Source: DATCDE01 sp038252405 (GTDB lineage: Bacteria > Actinomycetota > Actinomycetes > Prado026). Taken from it: a DNA stretch of 64,000 bases. Each line of letters starts with the position of its first letter. Within the stretch, counting starts at the first letter, position 1. Of this stretch, positions 1 to 8,327 are shown in pieces. The DNA is taken from positions 17,668 to 81,667 of the forward strand of contig JBBSAJ010000010.1 of the NCBI GenBank assembly GCA_038252405.1, given 5' to 3'. The notes beneath the pieces are model-generated. The model did not search any database. It had not been told where the DNA came from and saw nothing but the letters and a program-made list of their open reading frames with translations. Made by a program: the position numbers and the translations under genes.

Positions 1-612
1 ACGGCTGCCGGCGCCGTCCGCGGCCAGTACCTGCAGGCCCGCCGCGCGCAGCCCGACGACGGCCTCCTCGACCGCGATGCCGGCCACCAGCGGCAGGTGG
101 AACAGGCTGCCGGCCGAGGCGCGCACGCACTTGCCGTTGTAGGGGTCCACGCTCGCCGAGGTGAGGATGACGGCGTCCGCACCGGCCGCGTCCGCTGCTC
201 GCACGACGGTGCCCGCGTTGCCGGGGTCGCGGACCTGCGCCAGCACCGCCACCAGCCGAGGCTGGACGGCGAGCGCCTGGGCGAGCGGCACGTCGAGCAG
301 GTCGCACACCACCACGATGCCCTGCGGGGTCACCGTCTGGCTGAGCCCGGCCAGCACGTCGGCGCCCAGTCGGTGCACCGGGATGGCGCGGCCCTCGGCG
401 GTGCGGACCAGCTCGGGGTTGCGCGCCTCGGCGTCCGGACTGACGAACAGCTCGCGCACGCCGGAGGCCGACTCCGGCGCGAGCGCCTCACGGACCGCCT
501 GCGGACCCTCGGCGAGGAACGCGCGGTCCCGCTCCCGGAAGGAGCGCTTGAGAAGCCGACGGGCCGCGGCCACCCGCTGGTGCGGGGACCGCGGCCCGGT
601 GACGGCCGTCAT
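1..612 (-). CDS. TrmH/SpoU-family RNA 2'-O-methyltransferase (3' end outside window)
   Basis: Reading leftward from the ATG at 612 gives about 204 residues that run off the left edge. The N-terminal 90 residues look like the substrate-binding domain of TsnR/TrmH-type enzymes (start MTAVTGPRSPHQR, then a basic RRLLKRSFRER stretch). The SPOUT domain follows with the family motif DPGNAGTVVRAADAAGAD, which helps form the SAM-binding knot. It lies 25 nt after rplT in the same direction, the usual actinobacterial place for an rRNA methylase gene. The substrate nucleotide cannot be told from this part, and the last SPOUT motifs are missing only because of the window edge. Confidence 0.85.
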   Translation of the reverse strand, partial: MTAVTGPRSPHQRVAAARRLLKRSFRERDRAFLAEGPQAVREALAPESASGVRELFVSPDAEARNPELVRTAEGRAIPVHRLGADVLAGLSQTVTPQGIVVVCDLLDVPLAQALAVQPRLVAVLAQVRDPGNAGTVVRAADAAGADAVILTSASVDPYNGKCVRASAGSLFHLPLVAGIAVEEAVVGLRAAGLQVLAADGAGSR

Positions 613-637
613 CGGCCTGACGTCACGAGCGACAGCC

Positions 638-1018
638 TCAGGCTGCCGGAGCGTTCCGGTCGGCCGGCAGCGCAGCGCGCGCCACCTCGACGAGGGTGCT
701 GAACGCCGCGGCGTCGTTCACCGCGAGCTCGGCCAGCATCCGCCGGTCGACCTCGACCTCGGCGGCCTTCAGCCCCTGGATGAAGCGGTTGTACGTCATG
801 TCGTTCGCGCGGGCCGCCGCGTTGATGCGGGTGATCCACAGCTGCCGGAAGTCGCCCTTGCGCTTCTTCCGGTCGCGGTAGCTGTAGACCATGGAGTGGG
901 TGACCTGCTCCTTGGCCTTGCGGTACAAGCGGGACCGCTGACCGCGGTACCCGCTTGCGCGCTCGAGCATGTCCCGGCGCTTCTTCTGGGCGTTGACCGC
1001 CCTCTTCACGCGTGCCAC
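638..1018 (-). CDS. rplT: 50S ribosomal protein L20
   Basis: 126 residues starting [20 protein letters not shown], the typical L20 opening, with the conserved [13 protein letters not shown] segment near residue 60. L20 is an early 23S rRNA binding protein needed for large-subunit assembly. It is the third gene of infC-rpmI-rplT, transcribed leftward. In several bacteria L20 represses this operon by binding leader RNA; whether that holds here is unknown, but the long infC leader is structured. The C-terminal tail after about residue 118 is poorly conserved, as usual. Confidence 0.97.
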   Translation of the reverse strand: MARVKRAVNAQKKRRDMLERASGYRGQRSRLYRKAKEQVTHSMVYSYRDRKKRKGDFRQLWITRINAAARANDMTYNRFIQGLKAAEVEVDRRMLAELAVNDAAAFSTLVEVARAALPADRNAPAA

Positions 1019-1072
1019 GTGGTTCTCCTTGGTGGTGCGACGCCCAGACCGGGGCGTCAGCGTCGGGGTTTG

Positions 1073-1267
1073 TCAGCGCCCGAGCAGGCGCTTGACCTTC
1101 TTGACATCGGCCGGAGCCGTGACGACGTCGGCTGCCAGCCGACGGGTGCGGTCGGAGCCCTTGCCCTCAAGCAGGTGCCGCCGGTTCGCCTGCTCGCGCA
1201 TGACCTTGCCGGAACCGGTGATCCGGAACCGCTTCTTGGTCCCGCTGTGGGTCTTGTTCTTCGGCAT
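1073..1267 (-). CDS. rpmI: 50S ribosomal protein L35
   Basis: 64 residues starting [14 protein letters not shown], a standard L35 N-terminus, highly basic throughout with the family HLLEGK segment. The open frame extends further upstream, but the ATG at 1267 is clearly the start because it matches the universal L35 beginning. It sits between infC (gap 67 nt) and rplT (gap 54 nt) in the conserved translation operon. The length is normal for the family. Confidence 0.97.
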   Translation of the reverse strand: MPKNKTHSGTKKRFRITGSGKVMREQANRRHLLEGKGSDRTRRLAADVVTAPADVKKVKRLLGR

Positions 1268-1334
1268 GCCGCCGCTTCTCCTCGTCGGTTGCGGCCCCGG
1301 TCGGTGACCGGCGCGCTCGGGTGGTGCTGCTTGC

Positions 1335-1979
1335 TCAGCTCTCGGTGCTGCTCGCTGGGGTCTCGTCGACCAGGTCGTCGACCAAATCGTCGACCGACCC
1401 ATCCGGCTCGGCGTCGCCGCGACGGCGCCGCTCGGCGTCCCGCCGGGCCTCCGCCTGCGCCTCGGCCTTCTTCCGGACCGGCCCCAGGACCATCACCATG
1501 TTGCGGCCGTCCTGCTTCGGCGAGGACTCCACGAACCCGAGGTCCGAGACGTCCTCCGCCAGCCGCTGCAGCAGCCGGAACCCCAGCTCGGGGCGGGACT
1601 GCTCGCGTCCGCGGAACATGATGGTGATCTTGACTTTGTCCCCGGCCTTGAGGAACCGGACGACGTGACCCTTCTTGGTCTCGTAGTCGTGCGGGTCGAT
1701 CTTGGGCCGGAGCTTCATCTCCTTGATGACCGTGTTGACCTGCTTCTTGCGGTCCTCACGGGCCTTCATGGCCGACTCGTACTTGAACTTGCCGAAGTCC
1801 ATGAGCTTGCAGACCGGCGGCTTGGCCATGGGGGCCACCTCGACCAGGTCGAGGTCGGACTCCTGGGCCAGTCGCAGCGCATCCTCGATGCGCACGATGC
1901 CAACCTGCTCGCCGTTCGGACCCACGAGCCGGACCTCGGGAACGCGGATCCGGTCGTTGATGCGGGGCTCGACGCTGAT
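1335..1979 (-). CDS. infC: translation initiation factor IF-3, AUC start codon
   Basis: The mature family sequence begins [19 protein letters not shown]; the codon just before it, at 1979, is ATC, and no ATG, GTG or TTG lies nearby in frame. A strong GAGGAGG (1984-1990) precedes it by four bases. I therefore call a 214-residue IF-3 that starts at AUC. IF-3 discriminates against non-AUG starts, and E. coli infC uses AUU for autorepression, so an unusual start fits the family. The N-domain, the lysine-rich linker near residues 70-80 (KAREDRKKQ) and the C-domain are all present. The C-terminus has an acidic extension ([19 protein letters not shown]) seen in other actinobacteria. Confidence 0.93.
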   Translation of the reverse strand: MSVEPRINDRIRVPEVRLVGPNGEQVGIVRIEDALRLAQESDLDLVEVAPMAKPPVCKLMDFGKFKYESAMKAREDRKKQVNTVIKEMKLRPKIDPHDYETKKGHVVRFLKAGDKVKITIMFRGREQSRPELGFRLLQRLAEDVSDLGFVESSPKQDGRNMVMVLGPVRKKAEAQAEARRDAERRRRGDAEPDGSVDDLVDDLVDETPASSTES

Positions 1980-2010
1980 GGGGCCTCCTCGGGTAGCGGA
2001 CCGTGCCGAC

Positions 2011-2064
2011 CCCGGGAACGGGAAAGGGCCCGTGCCTGACGCAGGCGAGGGCCCTGATCCCGGG
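2011..2064 (-). promoter_or_regulatory. nested hairpin in infC leader
   Basis: Between a possible start site near 2215 and infC, three concentric inverted repeats stack: cccggga (2011-2017) with tcccggg (2058-2064), agggccc (2025-2031) with gggccct (2049-2055), and gcctg (2034-2038) with caggc (2042-2046). Only small interior loops separate them, so the leader RNA must fold strongly here, ending 31 nt upstream of the AUC start. There is no long U run after it, so it is not a plain terminator. It could be a site for L20 or an attenuator-like switch for infC-rpmI-rplT; this is inference. Confidence 0.55.
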
Positions 2065-2220
2065 CAGCGACCGTGGCCGGCCGACGGCCGGTACGGCACT
2101 GCGGGACGCCGAGACCTCCGACGTCCGGACCGGACCCGGCGACGCTTGGGGACGTGCCGGGTGGGAGGCGGGCCTCCGCTTGCGGACCGGAGTGCTGACG
2201 CACCCCGATCGGTCGTCTGT

Positions 2221-2227
2221 CAGGGTA
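2221..2227. promoter_or_regulatory. overlapping divergent -10 elements (infC / DUF1844 gene)
   Basis: Read leftward, 2227-2222 is TACCCT, a typical actinobacterial -10, which would start the infC leader near 2215. Read rightward, 2221-2226 is CAGGGT, six bases before the ATG at 2233, the spacing seen at other leaderless starts here. The hexamers overlap, so the two promoters could exclude each other. No convincing -35 is visible on either strand. Confidence 0.35.
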
Positions 2228-2232
2228 GCAGG

Positions 2233-2604
2233 ATGAGCACCGAGGATCCGAACGCGTCCACCTCTGCCGGGACAGCCGCCCGCGACATCGCCGAGGTGCC
2301 GGCCGTCGAGGTGGTCTCCGCCGCCGCTTTGCACCTGATGAGCGCAGCCGCCGTCCAGTGCGGGCTGTCCGCTGCGGACGACCCGGGCGGCGCGCCACCC
2401 GCGGACCTGGCCGAGGCCCGGGTCCTCATCGACGCCCTCGCCGGCCTGGTCACCGCGGCCGCACCGCACCTCGGCCACCACCACGCGGCCCCGCTGCGAG
2501 ACGGCCTGCGCAGCCTGCAGCTGGCCTTCCGCGAGGCCTCCCCCTACCCCGACCCGCCCGGCGAGGGGCCAGGCGAGAAGCTCACCGGGCCGGTCTACCG
2601 CTGA
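2233..2604 (+). CDS. DUF1844 family protein
   Basis: 123 residues starting MSTEDPNAST. The core (EVVSAAALHLMSAAAVQCGL, then EARVLIDALAGLV) matches the small helical DUF1844 family, which in actinobacteria lies divergent to infC, as here. The function is unknown. There is no signal peptide or membrane segment, so it should be cytoplasmic. The N-terminal 20 residues are Ser/Thr/Ala-rich and probably disordered; the C-terminal Pro/Gly tail is likewise low complexity. It converges on the aquaporin gene with only 7 nt between stops. Confidence 0.75.
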   Translation: MSTEDPNASTSAGTAARDIAEVPAVEVVSAAALHLMSAAAVQCGLSAADDPGGAPPADLAEARVLIDALAGLVTAAAPHLGHHHAAPLRDGLRSLQLAFREASPYPDPPGEGPGEKLTGPVYR

Positions 2605-2611
2605 GCCGGAC

Positions 2612-3289
2612 TCAGGCCGCGGGGTCCTTGCGCGCCACCTGGTAGACCAACGCGGCCAGCGCCCCGCCCACCAGCGGCGCCAGGATGAACAGCCACAGCT
2701 GGGACAGCGCGGTGCCGCCCTCGAACAGGGCCGGACCGAACGAGCGGGCCGGGTTGACCGAGGTCCCGGTCAACGGGATGCCCACCAGGTGGACGACCGC
2801 CAAGGCGGTCCCGATCGCCACACCGGCCAGAGCGGCGTTCCCGGCCCTGTCCGTGACCAGCAGGATCACCAGGACGAACAGCAGCGTGAGCACGGTCTCC
2901 ACCACGAACGCGCCGGCCATGTTGATCCCGTGGCCCGTGCCGTAGCCATTGGTACCGAGCGCCCCAGTCTCGTCCGTGACGTCGAAGCTGGTGGTCATCA
3001 GCTTGAGCAGTGCGGCTGCCGCCGAAGCACCGACGAGCTGAACGATCCAGTACGGCACCGCGTCGGTGACGCTCATCCGCCGGGACACCACCATGCCCAT
3101 GGTCACCGCCGGGTTGACGTGGCAGCCGGAGACCGGTCCGAACGCGTAGACGGCGAAGGTCAGCACCAGTCCGAACGCGAGGGCGACAGACAGCGGCCCG
3201 GCGGACTTGATGCCAGTGATCGCTGCGCCGACGGCGAGGAACACCAGGGCAAAGGTTCCGATGAACTCGGCGGTCAGCCTCCTGGCCAT
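2612..3289 (-). CDS. aqpZ: aquaporin of the MIP family (AqpZ-like)
   Basis: 225 residues with six membrane segments and both signature half-helices: HVNPAVT near residue 58 and SVNPARS near 180. His and Thr in the VHLVGIPLTGTSVNPARS region, with Arg after the second NPA, resemble the narrow selectivity filter of water channels rather than the wider glycerol facilitators. It acts in the cytoplasmic membrane. A purine-rich site (GGAAGGGG) precedes the ATG at 3289. The gene stands between the DUF1844 and SseB-like genes and is probably transcribed alone or after the latter (84-nt gap). Confidence 0.9.
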   Translation of the reverse strand: MARRLTAEFIGTFALVFLAVGAAITGIKSAGPLSVALAFGLVLTFAVYAFGPVSGCHVNPAVTMGMVVSRRMSVTDAVPYWIVQLVGASAAAALLKLMTTSFDVTDETGALGTNGYGTGHGINMAGAFVVETVLTLLFVLVILLVTDRAGNAALAGVAIGTALAVVHLVGIPLTGTSVNPARSFGPALFEGGTALSQLWLFILAPLVGGALAALVYQVARKDPAA

Positions 3290-3373
3290 GAGCCACCCCT
3301 TCCGGTCGACGTCCGACGAAGATCAGCCTCCCAGCCGCCGACGCGGTCGGCCACTCGAACGCCTCGATTGTGG

Positions 3374-4081
3374 TCAGGACGAGGGGTCGGCCACGGCCAG
3401 GTCGAGGCCCCGGTCCAGCCGGGCCCGCAGCACCGGGACGTCGGCCAGCCGAGCGGCCACGGCCTGCGCGAGCTCGAGCCCGTCCGCGGACCGCTCCGGC
3501 ACCACCGTGACCAGCAGGTCCGCGTCGTCCGCCGGGCCGAGCGAGACGCTCGCCAGCCCGGGCAGCCCCTCGACCGCCTCGGCGACCGCCACGGCCACGA
3601 CCGGGTCGGTGGACGGCGGCAGCCACCGCCGGCCCTCGGCCAACGCCAGCAGCAGCGACCCGGTGAGCGCCACCCGGTGCGGGCTGGCCGGGTCGACCAG
3701 CAGTGCGTCGCCGTCCTCGTCGAACACCCCGCGGGCCGCGTCCACCGCACGGAGCGGGAACGGGCGCGCCTGCGGGTCCCACTGCGCCAGCGCGGCCAAC
3801 GAGGTGAACACCGGGACGCCGCGGCGGCCGTCCGGCGATCTCACCGTGACGGTGGCCAGGTGCGCGACCTTCTCCACAGCGCGCCCGGCCGCGTCGATCT
3901 GGGCCTCGTCCAGCCGGGCCACCACCGGGGCGAGCACCCGGGCGTCCAGCAGCGCGGCCACCACGGCGTCCACGCCGGCCCGCCCCTCGGCCGCCGCCGT
4001 CAGAGCGGCCAGCACGGTGGGCGACGCCGATCCGTCGTCCGCCCCGAACGGCGAGGACGGCGGCAGCGGGCGACCGGTCAC
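3374..4081 (-). CDS. SseB-like domain protein
   Basis: 235 residues, soluble. The middle (residues 85-165: TVRSPDGRRGVPVFTSLAAL, then FPLRAVDAARGVFDEDGDAL and VDPAS) resembles the SseB N-terminal-type domain found in many actinobacterial proteins with no link to secretion, often near infC. No catalytic motif is visible. The GTG at 4081 is preceded by a TAGCGT -10 at exactly six bases, so I choose it as a leaderless start. The divergent MFS gene begins 43 bases away. The function is unknown. Confidence 0.65.
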   Translation of the reverse strand: MTGRPLPPSSPFGADDGSASPTVLAALTAAAEGRAGVDAVVAALLDARVLAPVVARLDEAQIDAAGRAVEKVAHLATVTVRSPDGRRGVPVFTSLAALAQWDPQARPFPLRAVDAARGVFDEDGDALLVDPASPHRVALTGSLLLALAEGRRWLPPSTDPVVAVAVAEAVEGLPGLASVSLGPADDADLLVTVVPERSADGLELAQAVAARLADVPVLRARLDRGLDLAVADPSS

Positions 4082-4087
4082 CGCGTC

Positions 4088-4117
4088 ACGCTAGCCGGGC
4101 CACCCGTCTGCGACGAT
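4088..4117. promoter_or_regulatory. compact divergent leaderless promoters
   Basis: On the minus strand TAGCGT (4093-4088) lies six bases before the GTG at 4081. On the plus strand GACGAT (4112-4117) lies six bases before the GTG at 4124. Neither start has a Shine-Dalgarno, and the whole divergent control region is about 42 bases, so both mRNAs are probably leaderless. Confidence 0.55.
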
Positions 4118-4123
4118 GCGCGG

Positions 4124-5329
4124 GTGGGCAGCCAGGCAGCAACGGGAGAGGGCACCGCCGCCGGCGCGCTGCGCCCCGGCCTGCTGCTGGCCGCGTTGCT
4201 GCTGGTCGCGCTCAACCTCCGTGCGGCGCTCGCGTCGATCCCGCCGCTGGTCCCGACCATCGAGGCGGACCTCGGCCTGAGCGGTGCCACCGCCGGTGCG
4301 CTCACGACGCTGCCGGTGCTGTGCATGGGACTGTTCGCGCCGCCCGCGCACCGGATGGCCCAGCGGTTCGGCCGGGAGGCCGCCATCGCGCTGGCGCTCG
4401 TGCTGCTGCTGGCCGGGTTCGCGCTGCGGCTCGCGGGGTCGTTCGCGCCCGCGCTGTTCGTCGCGGTGCTGCTCGGCGGGGTCGGGATCGCGGTGGCCGG
4501 CACCGTGCTGCCGGGCGTCGTCAAGGAGTTCTTCCCCGAGCGGTCCGGCACCGTCACCGGGTTCTACCTGGCCGCCATGATGGTCGGGGCCACCGCCGCG
4601 TCGGCGCTCGCGGTGCCGCTGGCCGCGACGCTGGGCTCATGGCAGGCCTCGATCGCCTCGTGGGGCATCCTCGCCGTGGTCGCACTGGCGGCCTGGCTGC
4701 CGGTGCTGCGCAGGGTCAACGAGCGCGAGGGCGAGGAGGCCGAGGCCGCCACCCATGGGCTGCCCTGGCGCAGCCGCACCGCCTGGCTGGTGGCCGCCTA
4801 CCTCACCGCGAACTCGGTGCTGTTCTACTCGCTGCTGGCCTGGATCGCCCCGGCCTACGAGTCGTTCGGCTGGACCGCCGAGCGGTCCGGGCTGCTGCTC
4901 GCCGAGTTCAGCGTGGTGCAGCTGCTGTCGGCGCTGACCATCCCGATCGCCGCCGACCGGATGCCGGACCGCCGTCCACTGTTCGGGCTGGTCGTCGGGA
5001 TGGCCGTCGTCGGTCTGGTGGTCGTCACCTGGGTGCCGATGGGGGCGCCGTGGGTCTGGATCGCGATCCTCGGCTATGGGCTCGGCGGTGGGTTCACCCT
5101 CGGGCTGGCCCTGCTCGTCGACTATGCGCCCGACCCCAGCCAGTCGGCCGGGCTGTCCGCGATGGCTTTCCTGGTCTCCTACACGATCGCCGCGGCCGGG
5201 CCGCTCCTGCTCGGTGCGCTGCGCGACGCCACCGGCGGCTTCCGGGTGCCGTTCCTGCTGCTGCTGGTGACCGGCGTCCTCCAGCTGGGCCTGGTCACTC
5301 GGTTGAGGCCGGGCCGCTCGGTGGCCTGA
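4124..5329 (+). CDS. MFS permease, CynX/NimT-like
   Basis: 401 residues with about 12 hydrophobic segments. The opening RPGLLLAALLLVALNLRAAL and the early SIPPLVPTIEADLGLS resemble the cyanate / 2-nitroimidazole permease branch (CynX/NimT) of the major facilitator superfamily. The family usually moves small organic anions or drugs; the substrate cannot be read from sequence. The frame stays open far upstream, but hydrophobic coding begins just after the GTG at 4124, which has a -10 six bases before it. The 3' end overlaps the convergent MobA-like gene by 35 nt. Confidence 0.8.
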   Translation: MGSQAATGEGTAAGALRPGLLLAALLLVALNLRAALASIPPLVPTIEADLGLSGATAGALTTLPVLCMGLFAPPAHRMAQRFGREAAIALALVLLLAGFALRLAGSFAPALFVAVLLGGVGIAVAGTVLPGVVKEFFPERSGTVTGFYLAAMMVGATAASALAVPLAATLGSWQASIASWGILAVVALAAWLPVLRRVNEREGEEAEAATHGLPWRSRTAWLVAAYLTANSVLFYSLLAWIAPAYESFGWTAERSGLLLAEFSVVQLLSALTIPIAADRMPDRRPLFGLVVGMAVVGLVVVTWVPMGAPWVWIAILGYGLGGGFTLGLALLVDYAPDPSQSAGLSAMAFLVSYTIAAAGPLLLGALRDATGGFRVPFLLLLVTGVLQLGLVTRLRPGRSVA

Positions 5330-6092
5330 TCCGGACCACCCCGCGGTCCAGGTCGACGTCCATCGGCTCGCCCTCACCCTGTTCGTCCCGCCGGAACGCC
5401 TCGGCCTGCCGCTCCTCGACGGCGGCCCGCGCGGACGCACCGCCGTAGAACGCCCCGAACTCGGCCATCCCCGCGCCCAGCGCCCCCCCGGCCGACCCGG
5501 CCCCGGCGCCGATCCGGCGCAGGATGCCGCGCCCCGCGAGCTCCTCGGGGGTGTCCGCGTCGCTGGCGTCGCCGGCGTCGTCGCAGTCGACCTCCCCGAC
5601 GTCGGCTGCGTGCGCGGCCAGGTAGGGCCGCGCTCCCACGTCCCCCACTGCCAGCTCGGCCACCCCGGCCCAGTGCCCCCGACCGAGCAGCACCGGGTGC
5701 GCCCGCTGCCCGTCGTACGTCGCGACCGCGAGCACCGCAGCCGGGTCGTCACCCGCGGCGGCCAGCACCCGGCGCACGGCGGCCGGCAGCAGGCCGGGCT
5801 GGTCCACGAGCGTGACCACCGCGGCGTCCACGGTGTCCGACAGCGCGGCCAGACCGGCGCGCAGCGACGACCCCATCCCGCTCGCCCACTCGGGGTTCAC
5901 CACCACCTGGTCGGCCCCGGGCACCTCGACGACCGCGGCCCCGAGGACGACGACCACGGGGTCGCAGCCGCCGAGGCGCAGCACCCGCACCGCCCGGTCG
6001 ACCAGCCGCTCGCCGTCCAGCTCGGCCACCGCCTTGGGTCCGCCGAACCGGCTGCCCTCCCCCGCCGCGAGCAGCACTCCGGCGACGCTCAC
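5295..6092 (-). CDS. MobA-like molybdopterin nucleotidyltransferase with C-terminal extension
   Basis: 265 residues. The start SVAGVLLAAGEGSRFGGPKA is the nucleotide-binding loop of MobA/MocA-type enzymes, which attach CMP or GMP to molybdopterin; VTLVDQPGL near residue 100 is the metal-binding stretch. The GTG at 6092 overlaps the XdhC-like stop (GTGA), so the genes are coupled. After about residue 190 the fold should end, yet the frame goes on for some 75 residues ending RRDEQGEGEPMDVDLDRGVV, which resembles the small actinobacterial DUF6191 proteins. That suggests a fusion. Last gene of the accessory operon. Confidence 0.82.
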   Translation of the reverse strand: MSVAGVLLAAGEGSRFGGPKAVAELDGERLVDRAVRVLRLGGCDPVVVVLGAAVVEVPGADQVVVNPEWASGMGSSLRAGLAALSDTVDAAVVTLVDQPGLLPAAVRRVLAAAGDDPAAVLAVATYDGQRAHPVLLGRGHWAGVAELAVGDVGARPYLAAHAADVGEVDCDDAGDASDADTPEELAGRGILRRIGAGAGSAGGALGAGMAEFGAFYGGASARAAVEERQAEAFRRDEQGEGEPMDVDLDRGVVRIRPPSGPASTE

Positions 6093-7195
6093 CGCTCCGC
6101 CCCGGGGTGGATCGGCCCGTCCACCGAGCCCAGCCGCGACCCGGTGCCGCCCCAGTGCGCCGCGATGATCTCGGCGGCGATCGAGACGGCGGTCTCCTCC
6201 GGGGTGCGGGCACCGATGTCCAGCCCGATCGGCGAGGACAGCCGGGCCAGCTCGTCGTCGGTGAGCCCGGCCTCGCGCAGCCGGGCCAGCCGGTCCTCGT
6301 GGGTGCGCCGGCTGCCCATGGCCCCGATGTAGGTGGCCGGCGTGCGCAGCGCCACCTCGAGAAGAGGCACGTCGAACTTCGGGTCGTGGGTGAGCACGCA
6401 GATCACCGTGCGCGCGTCCACCTGGACGCCGGACAGGTACCGGTGCGGCCACTCCACGACGACCTCGTCGGCGTCCGGGAACCGCTTGGTCGTGGCGAAC
6501 ACCGGGCGGGCGTCGCACACGGTCACGTGGTAGCCGAGGAACCGGCCGATCCGGGCCACCGCTCCGGCGAAGTCGATCGCGCCGAAGACCAGCAGGAGCG
6601 GCGGCGGGGCGTACGACTGGACGAACACGGCCAGCTCGTCGCCGCGGCGCTCGCCGTCCGCGCCGTAGTGCAGGAAGCCGGTACGCCCGGCCTCGAGCAG
6701 GCCGCGGACGTCGTCCGTCACCGCGTGCTCGAGCCGCTGGGAGCCGAGCTCGCCGGAGGCCCGGTCCGGCCAGACCACCCGTTTGGCGCCCAGCCGGCCC
6801 GGCCCGTCGACGATCGTGGCCACCGCGACCGGCTCCCGACGCTCGATCGAGGCGATCACCTCGGGCAGCTGCGGCCAGGTCTGCTCCGACACCGCCTCGA
6901 CGAACACGTCGAGGATCCCGCCGCAGGTCAGCCCGACGGCGAACGCGTCGTCGTCGCTGACTCCGTACCGCTGCAGCACCGGGCGGCCGCTGGCCATGAC
7001 CTCCTGGGCCAGGTCGTAGACCGCGCCCTCGACGCAGCCGCCGCTCACGCTGCCGACCGCCTCGCCGGACGCCGACACGGCCATCGACGCGCCCGCCGGG
7101 CGGGGCGCGGACTTCCAGGTCCGCACGACGGTGGCCAGCCCGAAGCTGCCGCCCTCGTCGTACAGCCGACGGATGTCGGCGATCACCTCACGCAT
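6089..7195 (-). CDS. XdhC/CoxI-family molybdenum hydroxylase maturation factor
   Basis: 368 residues. The N-terminal XdhC_CoxI domain has SVSGGCVEGAVYD near residue 50 and LTCGGILDVFVE near 110. The C-terminal Rossmann-type domain has LLLVFGAIDFAGAVARIG and GYHVTVCDARPVFAT. Family members bind the molybdenum cofactor, help sulfurate it, and insert it into xanthine dehydrogenase or CO dehydrogenase type enzymes. It lies between the VWA gene (8-nt overlap) and the MobA-like gene (4-nt overlap), so the operon reads as a cofactor finishing line. Confidence 0.9.
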   Translation of the reverse strand: MREVIADIRRLYDEGGSFGLATVVRTWKSAPRPAGASMAVSASGEAVGSVSGGCVEGAVYDLAQEVMASGRPVLQRYGVSDDDAFAVGLTCGGILDVFVEAVSEQTWPQLPEVIASIERREPVAVATIVDGPGRLGAKRVVWPDRASGELGSQRLEHAVTDDVRGLLEAGRTGFLHYGADGERRGDELAVFVQSYAPPPLLLVFGAIDFAGAVARIGRFLGYHVTVCDARPVFATTKRFPDADEVVVEWPHRYLSGVQVDARTVICVLTHDPKFDVPLLEVALRTPATYIGAMGSRRTHEDRLARLREAGLTDDELARLSSPIGLDIGARTPEETAVSIAAEIIAAHWGGTGSRLGSVDGPIHPGAER

Positions 7196-8327
7196 CGACG
7201 GACCCTCCCTGGGAGATCAGCGCACCCAGCCGCTCGAACGCGGCCAGGCTGTGCCCCTCGACGAAGTCATCGACCCACGGCAGTGCCGTGGCCATCCCCG
7301 CGGTGAGCGGCGCGAACCCCTCCCGGGCCTTGTGCGGGTTGACCCAGACCACCCGGTGGGCCAACCGGTGCAGCCGGTGCATCTGCTCACCCAGCAGCGT
7401 GGGGTCGCCGCGCTCCCAGCCGTCGGACACGACCACGACGACCGCCCCGCGGGCCGCCCCCCGCTGGCCGTACCGGTCGAGGAAGGCCTTCAGCTCCTCG
7501 CCCAGCCGGGTGCCGCCGCTCCAGTCCGGGACGACGGACGACACGGCGGCCATGGCGGCGTCCGGGTCGGTGGCCGCCATCTCCCTGGTCACCCGGGTCA
7601 GCCGGGTGCCGATGGTGAACGCCTCGGTCCGGGGCCGCTGCCGCACGCAGGCGTGCGCGAACCGCAGCACCGCGTCGGCGTACGGCGCCATCGACCCGCT
7701 CACGTCGACGAGCAGGACCACCCGCCGGGCCCGCCGGGTGCGGTGCTGGCGGCGCAGCCGGGCCGGCTCGCCACCCCGCTCGAGCATCGCCCGGACGGTG
7801 CGCCGCGGGTCCAGCGGGCCGTGCCGGTCCGGGACCAGCCGGCGGGACGGCCGCAGCGGCGCGGGCGATCGCAGCAGGGCGATCATCCGGCGCACCTCGT
7901 CCCGCTCGGCCGGGGTCAGCCGGGCGACGTCCCGGTGCCGCAGCACCTCGGCCGGGCTGGCGGTGGCGGCCCGGCTCGGGTCGGTGTCCGGCCGGTCACC
8001 CGCGGTGGCGTCCACGGGCATCGCCACCTCGCGGCGCACCTCGGTGCGCGGCACCGGACGCATCGGCGGGGGGACCTCGCCGCCGAACCACGCGGTGAAC
8101 GCCGCGTCGTAGCGGGGCAGGTCGTCCGGGCCGGAGCACAGCGTCAGCCGCCCGGCCCAGTACACGTCGTCACGGCGGCACACGCCCAGCTCGCCCAGCG
8201 CCGCGACCATGGCCTGGACCCGGTCCGGGCCGGCGGCCACGCCGGCCGCGCGCAGGGTGCGGGCGAAGCCCACCAGGGTATCGAGGACCGTCTCCGCGCC
8301 GGCGGACGCGCTCACGGCGGCGCTCAC
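7188..8327 (-). CDS. VWA-domain protein, CoxE-like
   Basis: 379 residues from a GTG that overlaps the ATPase stop (GTGA). The first 170 residues are a helical CoxE-type region; the von Willebrand A domain follows, with the MIDAS loop VVLLVDVSGSMAPYADAV near residue 205 and a later WSGGTRLG. CoxE partners a MoxR-type ATPase (CoxD), and the pair is needed in CO dehydrogenase maturation in carboxydotrophs. Here the same pair sits upstream of xdhC and mobA homologues. It is cytoplasmic; no signal or membrane segment is seen. Confidence 0.88.
   Translation of the reverse strand: MSAAVSASAGAETVLDTLVGFARTLRAAGVAAGPDRVQAMVAALGELGVCRRDDVYWAGRLTLCSGPDDLPRYDAAFTAWFGGEVPPPMRPVPRTEVRREVAMPVDATAGDRPDTDPSRAATASPAEVLRHRDVARLTPAERDEVRRMIALLRSPAPLRPSRRLVPDRHGPLDPRRTVRAMLERGGEPARLRRQHRTRRARRVVLLVDVSGSMAPYADAVLRFAHACVRQRPRTEAFTIGTRLTRVTREMAATDPDAAMAAVSSVVPDWSGGTRLGEELKAFLDRYGQRGAARGAVVVVVSDGWERGDPTLLGEQMHRLHRLAHRVVWVNPHKAREGFAPLTAGMATALPWVDDFVEGHSLAAFERLGALISQGGSVDA

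Noticed and set aside
2602..2615. ctgag-ccgga-style hairpin as terminator between the DUF1844 gene and the aquaporin
   Set aside because: Five-base stem (ctgag/ctcag) without T-run, in very GC-rich sequence; expected by chance.
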